From contig JAAAOZ010000443.1 of assembly GCA_009908585.1 (NCBI GenBank), positions 1-16,574 of the forward strand: a stretch of DNA of 16,574 bases. The letters run 5' to 3'. Both the position numbers and the translations under genes were made by a program. Below are positions 1 to 6,501 of the stretch, piece after piece; positions within the stretch are counted from its first letter, which is position 1, and each line of letters opens with the position of its first letter. The DNA comes from Chloroflexota bacterium (GTDB lineage Bacteria > Chloroflexota > Anaerolineae > B4-G1 > SLSP01). A model generated the notes under the pieces. The model was not told where the DNA came from, ran no database searches, and worked only from the letters and a program-made list of their open reading frames with translations.

Positions 1-10
1 GAGAATCATT

Positions 11-50
11 TCTCCGTGCTTCTCTGTGCCTTCTCGGTGATGCTCCGTGT
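11..50. repeat. Degenerate CTCnGTG direct repeat, four units
   Basis: The heptamer CTCnGTG occurs at 12, 22, 33 and 43, so the spacing is 10-11 bases, about one helical turn. The middle base varies (C, T, G, C). The run is pyrimidine-rich and lies outside any gene, about 85 bases before the first start codon. Similar short degenerate runs are common between genes in some bacterial phyla. No function can be read from it. The rest of 51-134 shows only a weak TCCAA/TTGGA dyad at 50-76 and no convincing promoter. Confidence 0.6.
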
Positions 51-134
51 CCAAATTAAAACGTTGGATGAACGAGGGTTGATTTCACCCAATTTCCTAT
101 GTGAGCCAAAGAGTAAAGTAAGCGAGGGAATCCA

Positions 135-794
135 ATGGCACGACATTACCCATCATTTCAAACGTTAGATATAGCGGATCAAATTTTAGAGGCCATCGCC
201 GACCGCGCGCCGGGTTTTCAAGGGCGCATCGGCGTGAACTGGTATTGGCAACTGCCCGGCGGCATCTTGGTCACTTTCATCTTGGACTTCACCACCACCG
301 AGCAGCGCTGGGACGTCATCCGCGCGGAGGCGGTCTCGCCCAGCATCGGATTCTTCAACGCCGCCGAGTTCCCCTTCAAGGCCTACGGCACGCTGGCCAC
401 CTCACCGCCGTTTATCCACGACCTGGAGGGCGAGGCGGAGTGGTCCAATCGCCTCTACTTTCAGATGGGCCATCTTATCGAGGACGCCGTCCTCTGGTTG
501 AAGCTGCTCAATGCCACGATCATCGATCCGCAAGTGCGCGCCCCCGCCACCTTCCCCGACCTCAATCGCTTGGAGCGAGAGATGGTCGCCTACGCCCTGG
601 ACGAACTGAACGGCCACTTCCGCCTGAAGGATATCTACCCCGCCTTCGAGGAGCGCATCTCCCAGAACGCCCTCTCGCGGCTGGCCCGCAAATGGGAGGA
701 GATTGGCCTGCTGACGCAACGCCCGCGCCGCGTCACCGTCGCGCTCCGCGCCTTGGTCGATCAACACGACGAGGACGAGGAGGAAGCAGCGTGA
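135..794 (+). CDS. Hypothetical protein with probable C-terminal winged-helix domain
   Basis: This 219-residue protein is not one I recognise. Residues 1-140 look like a mixed alpha/beta domain rich in aromatic residues, with no known catalytic motif. Residues about 145-205 read as a winged-helix/helix-turn-helix fold: a helix around LEREMVAYALDEL, a second around RLKDIYPAF, a recognition-like helix around NALSRLARKWEEIG, then a short wing with several arginines. The tail (DQHDEDEEEAA) is strongly acidic. There is no signal peptide and no membrane segment. The ATG at 135 has a GAGGGAA Shine-Dalgarno-like stretch just upstream. The stop overlaps the GTG of the methyltransferase by four bases, so the two are probably translated together. 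It could be a DNA-binding regulator or a partner of the methyltransferase; that is inference only. Confidence 0.8.
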   Translation: MARHYPSFQTLDIADQILEAIADRAPGFQGRIGVNWYWQLPGGILVTFILDFTTTEQRWDVIRAEAVSPSIGFFNAAEFPFKAYGTLATSPPFIHDLEGEAEWSNRLYFQMGHLIEDAVLWLKLLNATIIDPQVRAPATFPDLNRLEREMVAYALDELNGHFRLKDIYPAFEERISQNALSRLARKWEEIGLLTQRPRRVTVALRALVDQHDEDEEEAA

Positions 795-1567
795 CGCACC
801 GGCCCCAGGTCGATTACGATCAACTCGCGCCGACGTATAACGAGCGCTTCGCCGGCCCGCCGCAGCAAGAGATCATGCACGCCCTGCAAACGCTGGCCGC
901 CGAGGCCAAACCTACAGACGCCCGCATTTTGGAGATCGGCTGTGGCACGGGGCGCTGGCTGGCCGAGTTGGCCAAGCCGGCGCGGCACTGCTACGGCATC
1001 GATCCCTCGGCGGGGATGTTGCGACAGGCCCAGCAACGGCCGGCGCCCATCGATTTAATTCACGGTCGCGGCGAGCACCTCCCGATCCCCGACGACAGCT
1101 TCGACCTGCTCTACGCCGTCAACGTGATTCACCACATCACCGGCCAGCGCGCGTTCATCGACGAGGCATATCGCGTGCTGCGGCCCGGCGGAAGGTTAGC
1201 CATCATCGGCATGGATCCACACGGGCGTCGCGACGCATGGTACGTCTACCACTACTTCCCCGGCGCCTACCAGACCGACCTCGCCCGCTTCCCGCGCTGG
1301 TCTACCGTGATGGCGTGGATGACAGAGGCCGGCTTCCATTCGATTCGCCGCCAAACCGTGGAGCACATCGTCGATCACAAGCACGGGCGGGCGGTGTTGG
1401 ACGACCCCTTCCTGAAGAAACACGCCGCCTCCCAGCTTGCCCTGTTGAGCGACGAAGCCTACGCCGCCGGCCTGCGTCGCATCAAGGCCGCGCTTGCGGA
1501 GGCCGACGACGATCTACCCTTCCCCGTAGAAATCCTATCCGAAATGATCGTCGGGCAGCGTGGTTGA
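791..1567 (+). CDS. Class I SAM-dependent methyltransferase
   Basis: This 258-residue protein is predicted to transfer a methyl group from S-adenosylmethionine; the acceptor is unknown. The Rossmann signature is clear. Motif I is ILEIGCGTGRW at about residues 47-57. The acidic post-I strand is YGIDPSAGM. A motif IV-like stretch is FDLLYAVNVIHHI at about 105-117, and VLRPGGRLAIIG follows at about 132-143. This order is typical of the Methyltransf_11/UbiE-like group. The start is GTG at 791, in a GTGA overlap with the preceding stop. The frame is open further upstream to 245, but that part only shadows the previous gene and gives arginine- and histidine-rich nonsense. The C-terminal 90 residues are family-specific. 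Coupling to the winged-helix-like protein suggests a shared role that the sequence does not reveal. Confidence 0.9.
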   Translation: MTHRPQVDYDQLAPTYNERFAGPPQQEIMHALQTLAAEAKPTDARILEIGCGTGRWLAELAKPARHCYGIDPSAGMLRQAQQRPAPIDLIHGRGEHLPIPDDSFDLLYAVNVIHHITGQRAFIDEAYRVLRPGGRLAIIGMDPHGRRDAWYVYHYFPGAYQTDLARFPRWSTVMAWMTEAGFHSIRRQTVEHIVDHKHGRAVLDDPFLKKHAASQLALLSDEAYAAGLRRIKAALAEADDDLPFPVEILSEMIVGQRG

Positions 1568-1572
1568 GTTTC

Positions 1573-1634
1573 ACCTTCTGACTTTCGACTTTCCGACTTT
1601 CTGACTTTGAGACCTTTCACCTTTTGACTTTCAA
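1573..1634. repeat. Tandem GACTTT repeat with about 8-base period
   Basis: GACTTT recurs at 1580, 1587, 1595, 1603 and 1626, with a variant GACCTTT at 1611. The unit is roughly (C)nGACTTTc with 7-8 base steps. It fills almost the whole 82-base spacer between the methyltransferase and transketolase genes and ends just before the Shine-Dalgarno ACGGAGG (1635-1641). It is unlike the GC-rich coding DNA on both sides. No terminator hairpin or clear promoter is visible inside it. Confidence 0.75.
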
Positions 1635-1649
1635 ACGGAGGTATCACCT

Positions 1650-3656
1650 ATGCCAAAAAACAACCTAGAACAACGCTGTGTCAACACCTTACGAATTTTA
1701 GCGATGGACGGCCCACAAAAAGCCAACTCCGGCCATCCAGGCATGCCGATGGGCATGGCCGACGCCGTCTACATCTTATGGACGCGCCATCTGCGCCACA
1801 ACCCCAATAACCCGCGCTGGCCCAACCGCGACCGCTTCGTGCTCTCCGCCGGCCACGGCTCGATCCTGCTCTACAGCCTCCTGCATCTGACCGGCTACCC
1901 GATCACGATGGAGGATCTCAAGCAATTCCGGCAATGGGGTAGCAAGACGCCGGGCCATCCCGAATACGAGATCGACGTAGGCATCGAGACGACGACCGGC
2001 CCGCTGGGCCAAGGCTTCGCCAATGGGATCGGCATGGCCATCGCGCAGCAGCACATGGCCGACGTCTTCAACCGCCCCGACTTCCCCATCGTCGATCACT
2101 GGATCTACGCCATCGTCTCAGACGGCGACTTAATGGAAGGCGTCTCCCAGGAAGCGGCCTCGCTGGCCGGGCACTTGGGTCTGGATCGCGTGATTTATCT
2201 CTACGATGACAACGAGATTTCGATTGAAGGCGCCACCGACCTGACCTTCACCGAGGATGTGCCGGCCCGCTTCCGCGCCTACGGATGGCACGTGCAGGAG
2301 GTCGACGGCCACGACCGCGCCGCCATCGACGCAGCGATCGAGGAAGCCAAGACGGTCGAGGGCCAACCGCATCTCATCGTCTGCCACACGCACATCGCTT
2401 ACGGCAGCCCGCATATGCAGGATAGCGCCAAGGCGCATGGCTCACCCTTGGGCGAAGAGGAAATCCGTCTGGCCAAGGAAGAGATGGATTGGCCCAGCCA
2501 AGAACCGTTCTTCGTGCCCAGAGACGTCGTCGCGCACTATCAACTCGCCGGGCCACAAGGCGAGCGCGCCGAAGCGGAGTGGCGCGAATTGTTGACACGC
2601 TACACGAACGAGTATCCCGATGAAGCCGCCGAGTTCAATCGCCGCATCGCGGGCCGCCTCCCCGATCAATGGGAGAAGTCTGTGCCCTACTTCCGGCCCG
2701 ACGGCAATCCCATCGCCACGCGCGCGGCCTCCGGGAAGACGCTCCGCGCGCTGGCCGAGCAGATCCCAGAGCTAATTGGCGGCTCGGCGGACCTCTCGCC
2801 CTCGAATAAAACTCATCTACCCGGCGAGGGCGTCTTCCAAAAAGAGACCCCGGCAGGACGCAATTTCCACTTTGGCGTGCGAGAGCACGCGATGGGCGGT
2901 ATCCTCAACGGGATGGCGCTCTACGGCGGCGTCCGCCCTTACGGCGGCACCTTCTTGGTCTTCTCCGATTACATGCGGCCCGCCGTCCGCCTAGCCGCGC
3001 TGATGAAGTTGCCCGTCATCTACGTGTGGACGCACGACTCAATCTACGTGGGCGAGGACGGTCCCACGCATCAGCCGGTGGAGCACGTGATGTCATTCCG
3101 CGCGATGCCCAACATGACCCTCATCCGTCCGGCGGATGCCAACGAGGCCGCCGCCGCGTGGGAGGTCGCGCTGAAGCACGAGGACGGCCCGGTGGCGCTC
3201 TCCCTCACCCGCCAGAAGCTCCCTATCCTGCCAGAGGCCGCCGAAAAAGCGCGAGACGGCGTTGCGCGCGGCGCCTACGTCCTCAGCGACTCTCCGCTGG
3301 AGCGGATCGATCTCATTCTCATCGCCACCGGCTCCGAAGTGCACGTCGCCTTAGAAGCGCAGAAGAAGCTGAAGGAGCAGCGCATCGGCGCGCGCGTGGT
3401 GAGCATACCAAGCTGGGAGATCTTCGATCAGCAACCAACCTTCTACCGGCTCAACGTCCTGCCGGAGGCCGTCATCAAGCGGCTGGCCATCGAGGTCGGA
3501 TCACCGCTCGGTTGGTGGAAGTACGTCGGCACGCACGGCGCCGTGATGGGCCTGGAGCGCTTCGGCGCCTCCGCGCCCTATCGCACCATCCAGAAAGAAC
3601 TGGGCTTCACCACCGATGACGTCGTCGAGCGGGCGATGAAACTGATGGCGGAGTGA
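1650..3656 (+). CDS. tkt: Transketolase
   Basis: This thiamine-diphosphate enzyme moves two-carbon ketol units between sugar phosphates in the non-oxidative pentose phosphate pathway. Its 668 residues match the usual full length. The N-terminal PP domain has the SGHPGMPMG motif with H29, TTTGPLGQG, and a ThDP/Mg motif SDGDLMEG with D158. N188 in YDDNEISIEG is the second Mg ligand. HTHIAYGSPHMQDSAKAHG follows. The Pyr domain carries the catalytic glutamate E412 in GVREHAMGGI, and then DGPTHQPVEH. All key residues are intact. The ATG at 1650 follows a strong ACGGAGG at about 8 bases. The stop overlaps the GTG of the next gene. The DNA is strongly GC-rich like its neighbours. The alternative, DXP synthase, is ruled out by length and motif set. 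Confidence 0.98.
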   Translation: MPKNNLEQRCVNTLRILAMDGPQKANSGHPGMPMGMADAVYILWTRHLRHNPNNPRWPNRDRFVLSAGHGSILLYSLLHLTGYPITMEDLKQFRQWGSKTPGHPEYEIDVGIETTTGPLGQGFANGIGMAIAQQHMADVFNRPDFPIVDHWIYAIVSDGDLMEGVSQEAASLAGHLGLDRVIYLYDDNEISIEGATDLTFTEDVPARFRAYGWHVQEVDGHDRAAIDAAIEEAKTVEGQPHLIVCHTHIAYGSPHMQDSAKAHGSPLGEEEIRLAKEEMDWPSQEPFFVPRDVVAHYQLAGPQGERAEAEWRELLTRYTNEYPDEAAEFNRRIAGRLPDQWEKSVPYFRPDGNPIATRAASGKTLRALAEQIPELIGGSADLSPSNKTHLPGEGVFQKETPAGRNFHFGVREHAMGGILNGMALYGGVRPYGGTFLVFSDYMRPAVRLAALMKLPVIYVWTHDSIYVGEDGPTHQPVEHVMSFRAMPNMTLIRPADANEAAAAWEVALKHEDGPVALSLTRQKLPILPEAAEKARDGVARGAYVLSDSPLERIDLILIATGSEVHVALEAQKKLKEQRIGARVVSIPSWEIFDQQPTFYRLNVLPEAVIKRLAIEVGSPLGWWKYVGTHGAVMGLERFGASAPYRTIQKELGFTTDDVVERAMKLMAE

Positions 3657-6268
3657 ACAACTTGCGCCACCGATTCAAAAGGACAACGTGGGCAAATCTG
3701 GCCTCCAACAGGTTTGCCCACGTGCGATATGATCGCCTTCTGCTATGGCTAATCTGCTTCCTCTTTTACGCCGCCACGACCGCGCGCGACGTGTTACCAG
3801 CCGATAGCGGTGAATTCCAGTTGGTGACCGCCGGTTGGGGCATCGCCCATCCGCCGGGCTACCCGCTCTACACGATGGTCGGCGCGCTCTGGAGCCGCAT
3901 GCTGCCGTGGGGCGCGTTCTTCTTCCGCATCAACCTGCTGAGCGCGTTCTTGGCCGCCGTCACACTCTGGCTCACCGCCCAGGCCGTCGAACGCTGGGCC
4001 GACGCCTGGAGCCTCGAACGCCGCGCCGTCCGCATCGGCGGATGGGTCGCCGCGTTAGCCCTGGGCAGCGCCGCGACGGTCTGGGCGCAGGCGATCATCG
4101 CCAACATCCGCATGCCCACACTGCTCTTCACCGCGTGGGGCTTCATGGCCTTAGCCCAATTTCGTAACGCGACAGCCCCCATCCAGAAGCATCGCGCCTT
4201 ATACAGCCTGGCCCTGGCCTTGGGCCTGGGCGTCGGGCACCACCCCTCGCTGATCTTCGTCGCGGTCGGATGGCTGGCCTACCTGCTGCTGGTAGATGCC
4301 CGCTGGCTCCTGCGCCCCCGCCACTGGCAGCGACCGGCCCTGATCGCGTTCGGCGCGTGGGCGCTGCCCCAGCTTTACCTTCCCCTGCGCGGCGCAATGC
4401 CCAATGTCCCCTTAGCCCCCGGTAACCTGGCGACGTGGCGCGGCTTCTGGGATCACGTGCTGGCGCGCGGCTTCGGCGGCGACATGTTCGCCTACGCCAC
4501 CGCCGCCGACTTAGCCCAGCGGCTGCCCCTGCTGCCCTCGCTCTTCCGGCTGCAATTTCCCCCTGTTTGGCTGATCGCGATGGGCCTGGGCTGGCTGTGG
4601 CTCCTCTGGCGACAGCGCGCGGCGGCTGCCGCCCTGGGCCTTTCGTGGGCGACGCACACCCTGGTCACCATCACCTATCGCGCGCCGCAGACGGTGGAAT
4701 ATCTGATGCCAGCCTACGTCCCAATGGCGCTGACGTTAGGCCTAAGCGTGGCGACGCTACTGGACGCGGGCACCTCCTGGCGACGGCGCCCGCGCCGCGC
4801 GCTGCGCTGGGCCGCCGGGATGGCGCTGCTCCTGCTTGCATTGCGATGGCCCCTGCACGCGCGCGACTTCGCGACCTTGGCCGCCGACACCTCAATTCGC
4901 GCGCGGGTGCTGCCCCTGCTGGAGGCCGCGCCCACCGATGAAGGTAAGGACGCGCTCATCTTGGCAGATTGGCGCTGGGCCACGCCGTTATGGGCGCTCC
5001 AGACCGTCGAGGACCGCCGCCCCGACGTCGAGGCGCGATACGTCGCGCCGGAGGACGAGGCCGAGGACTACGAGACCACCTGGCGCCGGCTCGCAGCGGA
5101 GGCCAAGAACCGCCCGTTGCTGACCACGCACGCCTACGCCTGGCCCGAATGGACCCTCGCCCCCGTCGGCGGCGGATTCCGCCTCTATCGCCGCCCGCTG
5201 ACGACGCTCCCGGCGGAGTTGGGATTTACGTCACTGGCGGAGGATTTCGGTGCGTTGCGCCTGCTAGGCTACCGCCTGGTGGGCGAGATGCGCCCCGGGC
5301 GCCGCGTGGAGATGCATCTGGCGTGGCAAGCGACGGGGAAACCGAGCGCGTCGCCCTCATTCACGGGCCGGCTCTGGACGCCGGACGGCGCCCTGTTGGC
5401 GCAGGCGGATCGCTTCTTGGGCGACTTCGGCGATCTCGCGCCCGGCGAGGTGCGGATCACGCGCCTGGTCTTGCAGCTACCCATCGACCGCTGCGCCGCG
5501 ACGATCCAGCCGACCATCGGCGCCTACACCGTGGTCGATGGCGCCTTTCAAGACCTGGGCGCCGCCTCGCTGCCCGCCCAGGCAGCCACGTGCCGCTTCC
5601 CCACGCTGCCGACGGAGCACCTCCGGCCCGGCATCGCGGGCGTGCGCGGGCCGTTCCTGCGCGGCGTGGATTACGACGTGCGCGGCGACCAGGCGACCAC
5701 CTACCTCCACTGGTGCGGGCCCGGGCCGGCGCTTCACATCCAGGCCGGCGAGACAGGGGCCAACGTCGCAGCACTGGGCTGGGGCGATTGTCAGACCGTC
5801 CGCCTGCCCACCTCGCCGGATCGCGCCCCGGCGTTGGTCTTCACGCGGGCGGATGGCGCCCCGACCCGCCTCGTCAGCCTCCCATGGCCCGCGTCCACGT
5901 CCGATAACCGCTACCAGCCCTTCGGCGACGAGATGGTCCTGGTCGGCAGCGACACGACGACGCGCGGCGGCCTCCTCACCGTTGATCTGACGTGGCGTCC
6001 GGCGCGGCCCCTCGTCGACGACTACGCGGTCAGCGTGCGGTTACTCGACGCCGACGGCGCCTGGGTGGGCGTCCACGATTTCCAGCCCGGCCTGAGCGCG
6101 CTCCCCACCCTCAAGTGGGTGGTGAGCGCCCCGATACTGTTAGATCCCCATCCATTCGATTCGCCCGGCCAATCGCCGGAACGGATCGCCATCGCCGTCT
6201 ACGAGCGCTTTCGTCTCACGCCGCTGGCCTCCCAGCAAGGCGACGTGACGATCTATCCCCTCCCTTAA
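3653..6268 (+). CDS. DUF2723 family multi-pass membrane protein
   Basis: This is a predicted integral membrane protein of 871 residues from the GTG at 3653. The N-terminus carries the DUF2723 hallmark DSGEFQ (51-56) and HPPGYPLY (66-73) after a first membrane segment at about 28-44. Several more hydrophobic helices run to about residue 405. The family resembles GT-C glycosyltransferases (protein mannosyltransferase-like), so a lipid-linked sugar transferase role is plausible but unproven. Residues about 410-871 are soluble and beta-rich. Two stretches (about 523-612 and 753-871) look like diverged copies of one beta-sandwich module, with an F-G...L.G start, an L.W strand and a DG turn. GTG 3653 overlaps the tkt stop (GTGA). 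A second in-frame GTG at 3722 lies just after a strong palindrome and would give a more usual short N-terminus, so the start is uncertain. Confidence 0.85.
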   Translation: MNNLRHRFKRTTWANLASNRFAHVRYDRLLLWLICFLFYAATTARDVLPADSGEFQLVTAGWGIAHPPGYPLYTMVGALWSRMLPWGAFFFRINLLSAFLAAVTLWLTAQAVERWADAWSLERRAVRIGGWVAALALGSAATVWAQAIIANIRMPTLLFTAWGFMALAQFRNATAPIQKHRALYSLALALGLGVGHHPSLIFVAVGWLAYLLLVDARWLLRPRHWQRPALIAFGAWALPQLYLPLRGAMPNVPLAPGNLATWRGFWDHVLARGFGGDMFAYATAADLAQRLPLLPSLFRLQFPPVWLIAMGLGWLWLLWRQRAAAAALGLSWATHTLVTITYRAPQTVEYLMPAYVPMALTLGLSVATLLDAGTSWRRRPRRALRWAAGMALLLLALRWPLHARDFATLAADTSIRARVLPLLEAAPTDEGKDALILADWRWATPLWALQTVEDRRPDVEARYVAPEDEAEDYETTWRRLAAEAKNRPLLTTHAYAWPEWTLAPVGGGFRLYRRPLTTLPAELGFTSLAEDFGALRLLGYRLVGEMRPGRRVEMHLAWQATGKPSASPSFTGRLWTPDGALLAQADRFLGDFGDLAPGEVRITRLVLQLPIDRCAATIQPTIGAYTVVDGAFQDLGAASLPAQAATCRFPTLPTEHLRPGIAGVRGPFLRGVDYDVRGDQATTYLHWCGPGPALHIQAGETGANVAALGWGDCQTVRLPTSPDRAPALVFTRADGAPTRLVSLPWPASTSDNRYQPFGDEMVLVGSDTTTRGGLLTVDLTWRPARPLVDDYAVSVRLLDADGAWVGVHDFQPGLSALPTLKWVVSAPILLDPHPFDSPGQSPERIAIAVYERFRLTPLASQQGDVTIYPLP
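3686..3723. repeat. Near-perfect palindrome, 15-bp arms, 8-base loop
   Basis: The left arm at 3686-3700 (ACGTGGGCAAATCTG) pairs with the right arm at 3709-3723 (CAGGTTTGCCCACGT). The single exception is a T opposite G, which is still a wobble pair in RNA. The loop is GCCTCCAA. It starts about 30 bases after the tkt stop and ends beside the alternative GTG start at 3722. There is no T tract, so it is not a standard intrinsic terminator. It could be an mRNA stem at the tkt/DUF2723 boundary, a protein-binding site or a dispersed palindromic element. Confidence 0.8.
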
Positions 6269-6303
6269 CCTAAAATCGAAACGTGCTCGTAACACTACGT
6301 AAG

Positions 6304-6331
6304 TTGCATCCATTCCCCACTATGCTACAAT
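6304..6331 (+). promoter_or_regulatory. Possible sigma70-type promoter of the histidine kinase block
   Basis: A good -10 hexamer TACAAT (6326-6331, five of six) is preceded after 16 bases by a weak -35 TTGCAT (6304-6309, three of six). It lies in the AT-rich spacer after the DUF2723 gene. Transcription would begin near 6338, just before the hairpin element at 6345-6447, placing that element in the 5' leader of the kinase mRNA. The -35 is poor, so this is tentative. Confidence 0.3.
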
Positions 6332-6344
6332 ATGGCTATGGTTG

Positions 6345-6447
6345 TTCTAAGAAAATAGACCTTCCAAATGCAAGTGATTTTCCGCCTGTTGCCTTCTGGT
6401 CCGGTGAAAAAGTATTGGATTTGAAAAGTTGCAAATACTGGAACTCC
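6345..6447 (+). repeat. AT-rich hairpin element, copy 1
   Basis: The first 40 bases (6345-6384) match 35 of 40 with copy 2 at 11186-11225. Outer arms at 6358-6369 (GACCTTCCAAAT) and 6419-6430 (ATTTGAAAAGTT) pair imperfectly, with one G-T pair and two mismatches. Inner arms TTTTCCG (6378-6384) and CGGtGAAAA (6402-6410) pair with a one-base bulge. A tail motif AAATACTGGAA (6433-6443) follows. The base composition is far more AT-rich than the genes around it. It precedes the histidine kinase gene. It may be an RNA leader structure, an operator or a small mobile palindromic element. Confidence 0.7.
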
Positions 6448-6501
6448 CTTGGTCACCTAGGACGCTACTGAAAAATCTGACGTAGTGATGGAGCACACAC
6501 T

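Noticed and set aside
245..790. Upstream extension of the methyltransferase frame to an ATG at 245
   Set aside because: The extension overlaps the first gene in another frame and gives arginine/histidine-rich nonsense. The GTG at 791 with the GTGA overlap is the natural start.
4969..5907. A 312-codon + strand frame inside the DUF2723 gene, and a similar 197-codon frame inside tkt (3026-3619)
   Set aside because: Both are rich in arginine, proline and glycine, as expected for off-frame reading of GC-rich genes. Both overlap well-supported proteins.
6283..6471. A 62-codon open frame in the spacer before the histidine kinase
   Set aside because: It runs through the repeated hairpin element, has no good ribosome-binding site and no protein-like pattern. 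Its only similarity is to non-coding DNA at 11186.
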